DNA of 41,557 nt from a bacterium BMS3Abin03 (GCA_022340715.1 JAJDNK010000041.1:1-41557), one strand, 5' to 3'. Numbered from the stretch's first letter, positions 8,294 to 17,530 are shown. Notes: generated from the letters alone by a model not told the origin. A program made the numbers and translations.

Positions 8294-9565
8294 ATGAAAA
8301 CAATTGCGACATACTTCTTCCTTTCCCTTTTTCTCTTTCTGGAAGTATTTGCTCAGCAAAATTACTGGGAACGAAGATTTAAAGATTACACTAATCCTGA
8401 TGAACTGGTAACGATGTCGGAGTCTCTTCCGTTTGACCAGGCAATACAATTGATAAGTAAGGTAAGCGAAAGTACCACTGGCAAAAGAGTGGTTAGCGCT
8501 GTTCAGAGAACCGATCCCATCGGGGTTGAAATTGTGAATATGCCTTATGATAAAGCTTTAACTGTGATAGTTCAGTACGCAAATCTTATGTATGAGGAAA
8601 AGGAAGATCTTATAGTAATCAAAAGTAAAACAGAAGAACAGAAACACTCTGCCGACACTTATGCTTCTGTAAATTCAAGAGAAGTAAAAATATCTGCTGT
8701 ATTTTTTGAAATGGACGTTGAAAAATCCAAAAAGGTAGGTTTTGACTGGAAGTTCTTGTTATCCGGCAAGAGCAGTGATATAGCAGGATTTTTACGGACA
8801 GAATCTCAGTCAGCGACGGATAATAGCGGTTCAAGTGGTGATAATAGTGGTGGCAGCGGTTCACAAACTAGTTTACAACCGGATTTTAATGTTGGAGTTA
8901 GTTCGGATTTCACTTTAGGCAATTTCTTTGGCCAGGCTACAGCGGTATTTAAATTATTTGAGGATGAAGGAATTGGTGAAATTATAGCAAGTCCAAGCAT
9001 TATAGTAAGAGATAAAAATAAAGGTAATATTCAGGTAGGTTCTGATTTTTCAGTAAGGACGAGAGACTTTGCCGGGAACACAGTAGAAAAATTCTTTCCG
9101 ACGGGCACCATTATAGATGTTACACCATACATTTATAATGAAGAGGGTATCAACTATATTCTTTTAAATATAACGGTTGAAAGAAGCTCATTTTCACAAA
9201 ATGAAACTACCACGCAGATTAATAAAACTAATGCATCTACACAAGTAATGATGCTCGATGGTGAAGAAACCATACTCGGTGGTTTGTTTGTAAATGAAGA
9301 AACGACAACTAGAAACGGAATTCCCTTCCTTAAAGATTTACCCTGGTGGGTACTCGGCATCAGGTATTTAACGGGAAGTGATGAAAAAGTTGTTAGAAAA
9401 AAAGAACTTGTCATTTTACTTAAAGCCGAATTAGTTCCTACACTGAAAGAAAGATTTGCTCATCCAGACACAAAAAATTTAATTCAATCTCAGATAAACA
9501 GAGATCAAAAAAGAATCCAGTATTATCAGTTACATGAAACACCCGTTAAAGATGGCATGAATTAA
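8294..9565 (+). CDS. pilQ: Small secretin (PilQ/GspD family outer-membrane channel)
   Basis: This is the outer-membrane pore of the pilus. It has a signal peptide (MKTIATYFFLSLFLFLEVFA, cleavage before QQ), an STN/N0-like domain (about 50-115, with GVEIVNMPYDKALTVIV), and one intervening strand-rich segment. A Ser/Gly/Asn-rich linker (about 172-195) precedes the C-terminal secretin domain (about 200-400), with GEIIASPSIIVRDKNKG, the GTIIDVTPYI strand and the closing ETILGGLFVNEE...NGIPFLKDLPWW. At 423 residues it is far shorter than PilQ or GspD (600-750) and appears to lack the N1-N3 repeats and AMIN domains. It directly follows the PilO-like gene and ends four bases before a receiver gene. 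Secretin identity is secure. Confidence 0.92.
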   Translation: MKTIATYFFLSLFLFLEVFAQQNYWERRFKDYTNPDELVTMSESLPFDQAIQLISKVSESTTGKRVVSAVQRTDPIGVEIVNMPYDKALTVIVQYANLMYEEKEDLIVIKSKTEEQKHSADTYASVNSREVKISAVFFEMDVEKSKKVGFDWKFLLSGKSSDIAGFLRTESQSATDNSGSSGDNSGGSGSQTSLQPDFNVGVSSDFTLGNFFGQATAVFKLFEDEGIGEIIASPSIIVRDKNKGNIQVGSDFSVRTRDFAGNTVEKFFPTGTIIDVTPYIYNEEGINYILLNITVERSSFSQNETTTQINKTNASTQVMMLDGEETILGGLFVNEETTTRNGIPFLKDLPWWVLGIRYLTGSDEKVVRKKELVILLKAELVPTLKERFAHPDTKNLIQSQINRDQKRIQYYQLHETPVKDGMN

Positions 9566-9569
9566 AAAA

Positions 9570-9935
9570 ATGGAATCAATTCTAATAGTTGATGATGATG
9601 TTAACCTTTGTACTGTTCTTTCCGAAGAACTTGCCGAGGTTGGGTACGAGACCTACTTTTTAACAGATGGTATAGAGGTGCTTGATTATTTAAGAAGTCA
9701 TCAAGTAGACCTGATATTACTTGATCTTAAAATGCCGGTGAAAGATGGGTATGATGTTCTTACTGAACTTATTGAGTCACATATTGATGTGAGAATTATA
9801 GTTCTTACTGCTTATGCAGATGTACAGAGCGCGATCGACTCAGCTAAATTAGGTGCAAGTGATTTTATTAGCAAACCTTACGATTTTGATGAACTGTTGA
9901 TTACTATTCGTAAAGTCGTTCAGCGAGAAGTATAG
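9570..9935 (+). CDS. Stand-alone response regulator receiver
   Basis: A 121-residue single REC domain: acidic triad D8-D10, phospho-acceptor D52 in LILLDLKMP, the Thr of VLTAYAD and the Lys of ISKPYDFDELL. There is no output domain. The sequence most resembles receivers of NtrC-type activators and is notably like the receiver of the NtrC-type protein at 16148-17530. The start codon lies four bases after the secretin stop and the hybrid kinase begins three bases after its end, so it is almost certainly on the same transcript. It may act as a CheY-like effector on the pilus machinery or as a phosphate shuttle between kinases; both are inferences. Confidence 0.9.
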   Translation: MESILIVDDDVNLCTVLSEELAEVGYETYFLTDGIEVLDYLRSHQVDLILLDLKMPVKDGYDVLTELIESHIDVRIIVLTAYADVQSAIDSAKLGASDFISKPYDFDELLITIRKVVQREV

Positions 9936-9938
9936 TGT

Positions 9939-12900
9939 ATGAAAATAAGCTTAAGAATAATTCTGATAAACTTTATTGTCGTTGTGATGATAATGGGTGG
10001 TTCTGCCATCGCTTTTTATTCTATCATGTACGAAACACTCTCCTCCCAAAAATCGCAGAGCTTAATAAACTCTGCGAATAATTACATTTATGCATACAGA
10101 TCAAAACAACTTGAAGCAGAAGATGAATTTTTAAGTTTAACGACTAATAATTCAAACAATCTCTTACGCTACAGAGAATTAAGAACACATGTTCTTGATT
10201 TTGTTTTGAAAGCCGACTTAAAAAATCCTGAGTGGATAACCAAAGGCTCATCTACATCGGCAATTAATCTTCCTGCAAAGCCGTTTAACCTGGATAAATT
10301 TTTTGATTATAATCCCTATGCGATTTTGTCTGAAATCCGGGACTCGCTGAATGGAGTCTATTATTTTGGATTTAGTCTTGATGAAAAGATGCTGAATGAG
10401 TTTTCAGAAAAAATCAATTCAGATATTGCTGTAATATGGAATGGCACGTTAACGGACGTTTCAAATTCAACTGCAAATCAGAAGTATATTTATACTCTTA
10501 CACAGGCTGCGAACGACTTGGGGAACAAAGGTAATTTTGAAGTTTACTCTCAGGGAGCAAACTCGGAAGACATTATTGCAACTCTGTATAAACCCGCTAA
10601 GGAAATTTCGCACAATAGTGGGATCTCATTTTTGATATTTACACAGCTTGGCGAAGCAGCTGAACTTAGATCTACCTTGAAAGATGTTTTTGTGATTATG
10701 GGGATTACAGGTACGGTTCTATCCTTGATCCTCACATTTTTGTTTACAGGTAAATTGAGAAAACAAATAACGGATCTTAGTGATGCAACCGAAAAAACAA
10801 AAGCAGGAGATTTTAAAAATAAGATAAAAGTAAGAAGTAAAGATGAAATAGGAAAGCTTGGTCAAGCGTTTAATCTTATGCTTGATGAACTAGCAAAAAA
10901 TCAAAAGGCAAAAAACGAGTATTCGGAATTCATTACGCTGTTAAATCAGAACCCGACACTTAATGAAGTATCTGATGCTGCACTTAATAAAATTATGACA
11001 ACATGTGGATTCGTTATCGGGGCCCTGTATTTAGTTGAAGAAAGCAGGATGAAATTATTAAGCGCCTATGGACGGCCCGAAAGCAAAAATGTTAATATAG
11101 AAGAATTCGGATTTTTTGAACAATTAATAAAAGATAAGGAAATTCTTGAGATTACAGCAAAAGAGGAACTTCCTGTAGTTTCTGCTGGAATGACGAATTT
11201 CAGGCTGAAATATTTGTTGTTGGTGCCGGTAGTTTACAACAACAAACTGATCTCTATTCTTGAATTAGGTTCAGTTAATGAGCCTACCGAGGAGGCGAAA
11301 GAATATTTACAGAAAATAAAAGACCAGTTAGCAATTGGAATAACTAATGCAAATGCATTAGTGCAACTCGAAAACTTCATTGGTGAATTGAAAAAGCTTA
11401 ATGAAGAATATCAGAAACAAAACGAAAAAATTAAAAAACAAAACGACACACTGGTTAAACTTCATAATGATTTGAAAGAACAAGCCGACGAACTTGAAAT
11501 ACAAAAAGAGAAGGCAGAAGAATCTACAAAGCTTAAATCTCAATTTCTTGCAAGTATGTCTCATGAACTCCGAACACCAATGAATTCGATTCTGGGCCTT
11601 ACTGAATTAATACTTGAAAAAGCAGACATGTCTCCTAAAAATCATGAAAGACTGGAAGTTGTTCTTAATAGCGGCAGAAGACTGATGACCTTAATAAATG
11701 ATATTCTGGATCTTTCAAAGATTGAAGCCGGTAAAATGGAAATAAGAGTAGAGGATGTTTTACTTGAAGAAATGATTGGTGAAATCTCAAGTTCAATAAC
11801 TCCGCTGGTAATGAATAAAGGAATAGACTTTAAAATAGAGCGCAACACGAACACAAGGGTTGTTATTAAAACCGACAGGGGTAGAGTCGTTCAGGTTCTG
11901 ATTAATTTACTCGGGAATGCTGTTAAGTTTACGGATAAAGGAAGTGTTAAATTAAGTGTTTCAGTTCAGGATAGTGAAAGACTGGTCTTTGATGTTGAAG
12001 ATACAGGTATAGGTGTTTCCGAGGCAGACCAGAAAGTGATATTCGAGGAATTCCGGCAAGCTGATGGATCTTCATCAAGAAGATACGGTGGAACGGGACT
12101 CGGATTATCAATCTGTAAAAAAATATCTGATTTATTAGGCGGTAATCTGACATTGAAGAGTGAGCTTGGTAAAGGCTCTGTATTCACATTTAATATTCCA
12201 CTCAATTTTGTTTCTGAAGAAGAAAGGGACACCAACGAAAATGTAAACGTTCAGAAACTTATCAATAACATAAAGAATCCTATTCTTGTTATAGATGATG
12301 ATAAGGAAATACGCTATACTATAGGTCAGTATCTTACTTCCAAAGGTTATGAAGTAATCTTTGCTGAAGATGGTGAAAAGGGTGTAAAAATGGCAATTGA
12401 TAAACAACCATTTGCCATCACCTTGGATTTAATGATGCCAGATAAAGATGGCTGGAGTGTTCTTAAAGAATTAAAAGAAAATGAAGCCACAAAAGATATT
12501 CCGGTTATACTCATTTCTATAAACGGAGATAAACAAGTCGGTTACGGATTGGGTGCATTTGAATTTTTTGTTAAACCGATATCATCCGATAAATTATTAT
12601 CTGCCTTTTCCAGACTGGAACATCTTGCAAACAAAAGAATCAAGAAAATAGTTATCGTTGATGACGATGAATTTGAGTTCGAAAAATTTAAGGATGAATT
12701 TGAAGACGAGAAGATCTCAATCGAATATATTAAGGACAGTGAGTATGCCTTTAATAAAATAGCCGAAGTACAACCTGACCTGATCATTCTTGATCTTATG
12801 ATGCCTAAAGTCGATGGTATCACATTATCGTACAAATTAAAATCAGATATTAAAACAAAGCATATACCCATATTTATAAGTACGGCTAAAGATCTTTCGG

Positions 12901-13475
12901 AGGAAGAAAGAAAGTCACTTAATAATATAGTTGAAGAAATAGCTGTTAAATCTAAAGGACATCCGCTTGACGTGTTAAAGGTTGTGAGAGATAGAATAAG
13001 ACAACATGAAGTGAGTCCGTCACCAGATAAGGTTTTTAAATCGAATGAAGATAGTAGTATATCCGGGAAAGAAGAAGATTCAAACTCACAGGAAGATGTT
13101 TTGGGTACTGTTTTAATTGTTGATGACGATCCGGCTACGCTTTTTACTATAGATGAAATGGTTCAGGGATGTAACTGTAATACAATCCTAGCGAAGAACG
13201 GTGCAGAATGTCTTGAGACTCTTAATAGCAATATTCCCGACCTGATACTTTTAGATATTATGATGCCTGTGATGGATGGCTTTCAGACAATTAATAAAAT
13301 CAGGACTAATGCAAGGCTGAGAGATATTCCTGTGTTTGCAGTAACCGCAAGAGCAATGGCAGATGATAAAGAAATAATACTTAAACATGGTTTTAACGAT
13401 TATATTCCCAAGCCGGTCAATTCATCCATCATAACGACCAAAATAAAAGAGTTGTTTGCAAAAATCAGGGTTTAA
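9939..13475 (+). CDS. Large membrane hybrid histidine kinase with three C-terminal receivers
   Basis: An 1178-residue sensor. Domains in order: membrane helix (about 7-29), extracytoplasmic sensor region (30-245, no recognised family), second helix (about 248-270), HAMP (270-320), GAF-like (330-470), a coiled coil, then HisKA with phospho-acceptor H542 in SHELRTPMNSILGL. The HATPase follows, with N box NLLGNAVKF, DTGIGV and GGTGLGLSI. Three REC domains follow, with acceptor Asp at about 830, 952 and 1106, each in an LDLMMP or LDIMMP context. Three receivers in series suggests a multi-step or branching phosphorelay. The stop codon is immediately followed by the ATG of the next regulator. Co-orientation and tight spacing with pilus genes suggest it senses an envelope or surface cue and adjusts pilus function. 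Confidence 0.93.
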   Translation: MKISLRIILINFIVVVMIMGGSAIAFYSIMYETLSSQKSQSLINSANNYIYAYRSKQLEAEDEFLSLTTNNSNNLLRYRELRTHVLDFVLKADLKNPEWITKGSSTSAINLPAKPFNLDKFFDYNPYAILSEIRDSLNGVYYFGFSLDEKMLNEFSEKINSDIAVIWNGTLTDVSNSTANQKYIYTLTQAANDLGNKGNFEVYSQGANSEDIIATLYKPAKEISHNSGISFLIFTQLGEAAELRSTLKDVFVIMGITGTVLSLILTFLFTGKLRKQITDLSDATEKTKAGDFKNKIKVRSKDEIGKLGQAFNLMLDELAKNQKAKNEYSEFITLLNQNPTLNEVSDAALNKIMTTCGFVIGALYLVEESRMKLLSAYGRPESKNVNIEEFGFFEQLIKDKEILEITAKEELPVVSAGMTNFRLKYLLLVPVVYNNKLISILELGSVNEPTEEAKEYLQKIKDQLAIGITNANALVQLENFIGELKKLNEEYQKQNEKIKKQNDTLVKLHNDLKEQADELEIQKEKAEESTKLKSQFLASMSHELRTPMNSILGLTELILEKADMSPKNHERLEVVLNSGRRLMTLINDILDLSKIEAGKMEIRVEDVLLEEMIGEISSSITPLVMNKGIDFKIERNTNTRVVIKTDRGRVVQVLINLLGNAVKFTDKGSVKLSVSVQDSERLVFDVEDTGIGVSEADQKVIFEEFRQADGSSSRRYGGTGLGLSICKKISDLLGGNLTLKSELGKGSVFTFNIPLNFVSEEERDTNENVNVQKLINNIKNPILVIDDDKEIRYTIGQYLTSKGYEVIFAEDGEKGVKMAIDKQPFAITLDLMMPDKDGWSVLKELKENEATKDIPVILISINGDKQVGYGLGAFEFFVKPISSDKLLSAFSRLEHLANKRIKKIVIVDDDEFEFEKFKDEFEDEKISIEYIKDSEYAFNKIAEVQPDLIILDLMMPKVDGITLSYKLKSDIKTKHIPIFISTAKDLSEEERKSLNNIVEEIAVKSKGHPLDVLKVVRDRIRQHEVSPSPDKVFKSNEDSSISGKEEDSNSQEDVLGTVLIVDDDPATLFTIDEMVQGCNCNTILAKNGAECLETLNSNIPDLILLDIMMPVMDGFQTINKIRTNARLRDIPVFAVTARAMADDKEIILKHGFNDYIPKPVNSSIITTKIKELFAKIRV

Positions 13476-14147
13476 ATGAAAAGAATTTTAGTAATAGATG
13501 ACTTACCCGAAAATGTTTTTATGCTTCAGGACAGACTAGAGCACGAGGGTTATGAGGTATTAACAGCATATGACGGTAAAAGCGGAATTCAAAAGGCACA
13601 AACAGAACTTCCGGATTTAATTCTTCTTGATATTATGATGCCCGATATTAACGGTATAGAAGTTTGTAAAACACTTGTTAAAGATAAAAACACATCGGAT
13701 ATTCCAATTATATTAGTTACTGCAAAAACCGGTGCAGAGGATACGAAGGAGGGATTGGATGCCGGAGCTTTCGATTACATAAAAAAACCTTTTAATAAGA
13801 TCGAACTTCTTGCCCGTGTTAAATCTGCATTAAAGGTTTCAGATGCAAGCAAACTTTTACTGGAAGCGGGTAAAAGAAGCACGTTTCTTGCTACAGTAGT
13901 AACGGCCAATCATAAAATCAAACAACCTCTTACACTTCTTACCTTATCATCAGCTGCGATAAAAAGAGAATTGAATAAAGATGAGATATCCAAAGAGGCA
14001 TTGCTTAACAGGATTAAATATATTGATATTGCTGTAAAAGATATAACAAATGTACTAGAACAGCTCAACGCTATTAAAGATCCGGTGCTTTCCGATTATA
14101 CAAAGAATATTAAAATGATAAAAGTAGAGGAAGAAGAGGGCAGTTAA
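13476..14147 (+). CDS. Response regulator fused to an orphan DHp-like helical domain
   Basis: Residues 1-120 are a canonical receiver (D52 in LLDIMMPDING, VTAKT, KKPFNKIELL). The C-terminal 100 residues form two predicted helices resembling the dimerisation/His-phosphotransfer region of a histidine kinase: ATVVTANHKIKQPLTLLTLS, with H146 in the H-box position, then a second helix KYIDIAVKDITNVLEQLNAI. No ATP-binding domain follows; the protein ends in an acidic tail. The residue after H146 is Lys rather than the usual Glu or Asp, so kinase-type activity is unlikely; a dimerisation or phosphotransfer role is possible. There is zero spacing from the hybrid kinase. The 3' end overlaps by four bases the end of the convergent kinase gene. 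Confidence 0.85.
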   Translation: MKRILVIDDLPENVFMLQDRLEHEGYEVLTAYDGKSGIQKAQTELPDLILLDIMMPDINGIEVCKTLVKDKNTSDIPIILVTAKTGAEDTKEGLDAGAFDYIKKPFNKIELLARVKSALKVSDASKLLLEAGKRSTFLATVVTANHKIKQPLTLLTLSSAAIKRELNKDEISKEALLNRIKYIDIAVKDITNVLEQLNAIKDPVLSDYTKNIKMIKVEEEEGS

Positions 14148-16147
14148 ATAAGTTTCTGAATGGTTGAGAGCATAGTCTCAAATTCGTAAGGTTTTTCAAC
14201 AACACCGCTTATTTTCAGTTTTTCCAGATCATAATTTTCATTTCCTTTCATCGTTCCCGAAGATAATATGACCGGCATTTCAAAATTCAATTTCCTTATT
14301 TCTTCGATAGTTTTTAATCCATCCATACCGGGCATGTTATAATCAATGATAGCGAGGTCAACTTTTATTTCTTCTGTTAACACTTTAAGTGCTTCAATTC
14401 CCGAAGGCACGTTAATAACATTATAATTATTTGATTCCAGCAATTCGGCAAGCAAGTCGCTTAACATTTCTTCATCATCCGCCAGTAGAATAATTTTATC
14501 ATTTGTTTTTTGTTCCCGTTCTTCCTGTTTCTTTTTCTTTAATGGTTCATAGGCAGGGATATAAACTTCAAACCGGGTTCCAACATTTACAGTACTTGTT
14601 ACATCGATCATGCCGCCATGAGCCTTTATTATTCCATAGGTTACATATAAGCCCAATCCGGAACCGGTATCTTTTGATTTTGTTGAAAAGTACGGATCAA
14701 AAATTCTCTGCAGATCATCTTCTTTAATACCTGAGCCAGTATCCTGAACGGAAAAACAAACGTAGTTTCCTTCTTTCAACAAGGGATAGTTGATGAGATT
14801 TTTATTATCGATTGAAATATTTTTAGCTGTGAGTTCAATTGTGCCGTTACCGTTGGTTGCCTCCTTTGCATTAACACAAAGATTCAGCAATACCTGGTAT
14901 ACTTCTGTGCCGTTTCCCAAAATATCATGAAGATTTTCATCAACAGTTTTTTCAAATATTATTGTTCGCGGAAAAGTCTGGGTTATAACTTTAGATATTT
15001 CATTTACAAGCAAATTGGGTTTTATCAACTCTTTACGCTTTGGTGTGGGCTTGCCGAACGAAAGCAATCCTTTTGTAAGATCACGAGCACGAATAGAGCA
15101 GTTTTCTATATTATCAATTAATCTTTCCGTGTCTTCTGTTTGTGCAACTCGTTTTCTTAAAAGATTTAAACTGCCGAAAATACTTGAGAGAAGATTACTA
15201 AAGTCGTGTGCCATTCCGCTCGAAAGTTTACCGATTGTTTCAAGTTTCTGAGCTTGTAGTAAGCGATTCTCAAGAGTTGCATTTAATTCTCTTGTTTTCA
15301 AACTACTGATCGCAAAAGATAAAAGCGGTGAGATCTGCTCAACAATATTTTTTTCGAATGGAGTATAGATACTGTTTTTTCTTCCAACAATGATTGTTGC
15401 GAGAAGACGATCTTCAAAAAAACACGGGGCAATAATTAAAGATTTGCAATTAAGGATCTCTGTAAGGTTGAACCCGATATTTTTTTGCTGATTAAGAGCC
15501 AGTAAAGATTTTTTATTCAGTCGCAGCCATTTGTTTATAAAAGAAAAGTCTGACCGAATGGCTTTTTCAGAACCTGTTTTATCCGCGATTAACGAACCGG
15601 GGTCGTGAAATTGAAAATCATATTTGTTGCCTTCTTCTTTATAAACTATCAATCCAAAATCACTGCTGCTTAATTCGGAAGCTTTTGAAAGAATTTGCTG
15701 CGAAATTACGTCCAAAGAATTTTCTTTTACTAAAAGCACAAATAAATTTTCAAGTTCTTCCAAAAATGAGATATTTCTGTTTACCTGTTCGCTTAAATTA
15801 TGGACACCATTTCCATTATGTTTTATCGGAGTTAACTCTATGTAATACCCCTGTGGTTTATTCTTTTTCTTTTTCGAAAATATAGGTGTTATAATTACAT
15901 TTTGGCTGGAATCGTTTAAAGTGTGAATAATCGGTTTTTCCGATTTTATTTCCACGGGTATTAATGAATCTGGTAAAGAGAACAAATTTGATATGCTGTT
16001 GCCTTTTATTCTACCCGCACCCAGATCATTTTTAAAGCTTTGATTATACCAGACAATTTTCTGTTCCGGGTTTGCAATTGCAACTGATGAGTTTTGAATT
16101 GCTAATAGTTCCTCAGCTTTAAAAGCCGAGAGGATATTATCAGGCAT
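14144..16147 (-). CDS. Soluble hybrid histidine kinase (PAS-GAF-HisKA-HATPase-REC)
   Basis: A 667-residue kinase with no obvious membrane segment. The N-terminus is PAS-like (about 10-110), a GAF-like domain follows (about 130-285), then HisKA with H314 in SSGMAHDFSNLLSSI (the HDFNNLL subclass), HATPase (NLCVNAKEA, DTGSGI, GSGLGLYV), and a C-terminal receiver with D602 in IIDYNMPGMDG. The kinase subclass with a terminal receiver is often paired with NtrC-type regulators, and here the ATG directly abuts the stop codon of such a regulator upstream, so the two are co-transcribed and translationally coupled. The 3' end meets the regulator coming the other way. Confidence 0.92.
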   Translation of the reverse strand: MPDNILSAFKAEELLAIQNSSVAIANPEQKIVWYNQSFKNDLGAGRIKGNSISNLFSLPDSLIPVEIKSEKPIIHTLNDSSQNVIITPIFSKKKKNKPQGYYIELTPIKHNGNGVHNLSEQVNRNISFLEELENLFVLLVKENSLDVISQQILSKASELSSSDFGLIVYKEEGNKYDFQFHDPGSLIADKTGSEKAIRSDFSFINKWLRLNKKSLLALNQQKNIGFNLTEILNCKSLIIAPCFFEDRLLATIIVGRKNSIYTPFEKNIVEQISPLLSFAISSLKTRELNATLENRLLQAQKLETIGKLSSGMAHDFSNLLSSIFGSLNLLRKRVAQTEDTERLIDNIENCSIRARDLTKGLLSFGKPTPKRKELIKPNLLVNEISKVITQTFPRTIIFEKTVDENLHDILGNGTEVYQVLLNLCVNAKEATNGNGTIELTAKNISIDNKNLINYPLLKEGNYVCFSVQDTGSGIKEDDLQRIFDPYFSTKSKDTGSGLGLYVTYGIIKAHGGMIDVTSTVNVGTRFEVYIPAYEPLKKKKQEEREQKTNDKIILLADDEEMLSDLLAELLESNNYNVINVPSGIEALKVLTEEIKVDLAIIDYNMPGMDGLKTIEEIRKLNFEMPVILSSGTMKGNENYDLEKLKISGVVEKPYEFETMLSTIQKLI

Positions 16148-17530
16148 TTAATATTTTACGGGTTTTAATTCGTACTTTTTAATCTTTGTGTAAAGAGTTT
16201 TAGGACTAATGCCAAGCTGAGTTGCAGTTCGTGTCCTATCCCAATGGTTTCTGTTCAATATTTTCTGGATATGCCACTTCTCCAGGTCCTCCATGCTAAG
16301 AATTTCCTCAACATCTTCTGAAATGGGTGCTGATTGAGTATAAATACCCTTTTGGTATGTATGTGGAAGATTTAGATCATCAGGCATTATATATTCGCCA
16401 TCTGCAAATATAATTGCGCGCTCAATAATATGTTCAAGTTCACGAATATTTCCAGTAAAGGAATAACTGGTAAGAACTTCTTCTGCTTCAGAAGATAATT
16501 TTTTTGGTGATCTTATAGGGGATTTTTCTTTAAGGAAATGAGTTGCGAGAAGAAGAACATCATCTTTTCTTTCCCTTAACGGTGGAATGGTCAGTGTAAT
16601 TACATTCAGCCTGAAAAGCAGATCTTTTCTAAATCCTTTTTTATCTGATTCTTCCAGTAGATTTTTATTTGTTGCACCAATTACTCTAACGTTTGATGTT
16701 AAATTTGTTATACCACCAATTCTTCTATATTCTCCATTTTCAAGAAAGCGCAATAACTTCGGTTGAAGAGCGAGACTTAATTCACCAATTTCATCTAAGA
16801 ACAAAGTTCCGCCGTGAGCAATTTCTACCAATCCCTGCTTGGTATTTTTTGCATCAGTGAATGCACCTTTTTCGTGACCGAAAAGTTCACTTTCAATTAA
16901 TTGATCAGGTAATGATGCACAGTTTATAACAACAAATGGTTTTTCGTTTCGCGCAGAATGTTTGTGAATATATTCGGCAAGTAATTCCTTACCGGTTCCG
17001 GTTTCGCCTTCTATTAAAATATTTGAATCGGACATTGCTGCTTTATTAGATAGACTTAAAACACGCTTAAGTTGCGGGCTGTCGCCAACAATTGTATCTG
17101 AACTTTTTTTGTGGATCTCTTTTGTAAGCAGTTCTGTTTTTACGAGAAGTTCTTTGTGTTCTAATGCGCGGTTTAGTGTAATTAGTAGTTCTTCAAATTC
17201 ATAAGGCTTTGTTATAAAATCGTAAGCACCGGCTTTAATACATTCTATGGCTTTTCTCATTTCACCCTGGGCAGATAAAATAATAACCTGGATAGTAGCA
17301 TTATAATCTGAAACAAACTTAAGAACTTCTTCGCCCTGAACTTCCTTCATATTTAAGTCTAATAAAAGGGCATCGTAAGTGTTTTTCTTTAGCGCATCAA
17401 TCGCAAATTTTCCATCGTAAACAGTGTCTACTGAAAAATCCTCCTCAAGGAGTTGTTCTTTAAGAAGGTAACAGAGTGTTTCATCATCATCACAAATTAG
17501 AATTTTTGCATTTTTATTATTGCCGGCCAT
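16148..17530 (-). CDS. NtrC-family sigma-54-dependent response regulator
   Basis: A 460-residue activator. It has a receiver with D58 in LLLDLNMKEVQGEE and the terminal KPYEFEELLITL, then a sigma-54-interaction AAA+ domain with Walker A GETGTGKE (about 171-178), GAFTDA in the loop that is GAFTGA in NtrC (about 221), Walker B GGTLFLDEIGEL, and a C-terminal Fis-type helix-turn-helix (TRTATQLGISPKTLYTKIKKY). It should activate promoters with -24/-12 elements when phosphorylated, most likely by the kinase just downstream. An AAGGA ribosome site precedes the ATG. I found no convincing -24/-12 site in this window, so its targets are unknown; the pilus operon is a candidate by proximity. Confidence 0.95.
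   Translation of the reverse strand: MAGNNKNAKILICDDDETLCYLLKEQLLEEDFSVDTVYDGKFAIDALKKNTYDALLLDLNMKEVQGEEVLKFVSDYNATIQVIILSAQGEMRKAIECIKAGAYDFITKPYEFEELLITLNRALEHKELLVKTELLTKEIHKKSSDTIVGDSPQLKRVLSLSNKAAMSDSNILIEGETGTGKELLAEYIHKHSARNEKPFVVINCASLPDQLIESELFGHEKGAFTDAKNTKQGLVEIAHGGTLFLDEIGELSLALQPKLLRFLENGEYRRIGGITNLTSNVRVIGATNKNLLEESDKKGFRKDLLFRLNVITLTIPPLRERKDDVLLLATHFLKEKSPIRSPKKLSSEAEEVLTSYSFTGNIRELEHIIERAIIFADGEYIMPDDLNLPHTYQKGIYTQSAPISEDVEEILSMEDLEKWHIQKILNRNHWDRTRTATQLGISPKTLYTKIKKYELKPVKY

Noticed and set aside
5850-9565. Reading the pilus cluster as a conventional type II secretion system
   Set aside because: The GspL-like fusion and short secretin fit either system, but a PilT-type ATPase and two pilin-like genes at the head, with no GspG/H/I/J/K set, favour a type IV pilus-like machine.
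11358-11564. Phe-rich hydrophobic minus-strand frame
   Set aside because: It is the antisense of the Lys/Glu/Gln-rich coiled coil of the hybrid kinase, which always gives a Phe/Leu-rich shadow.
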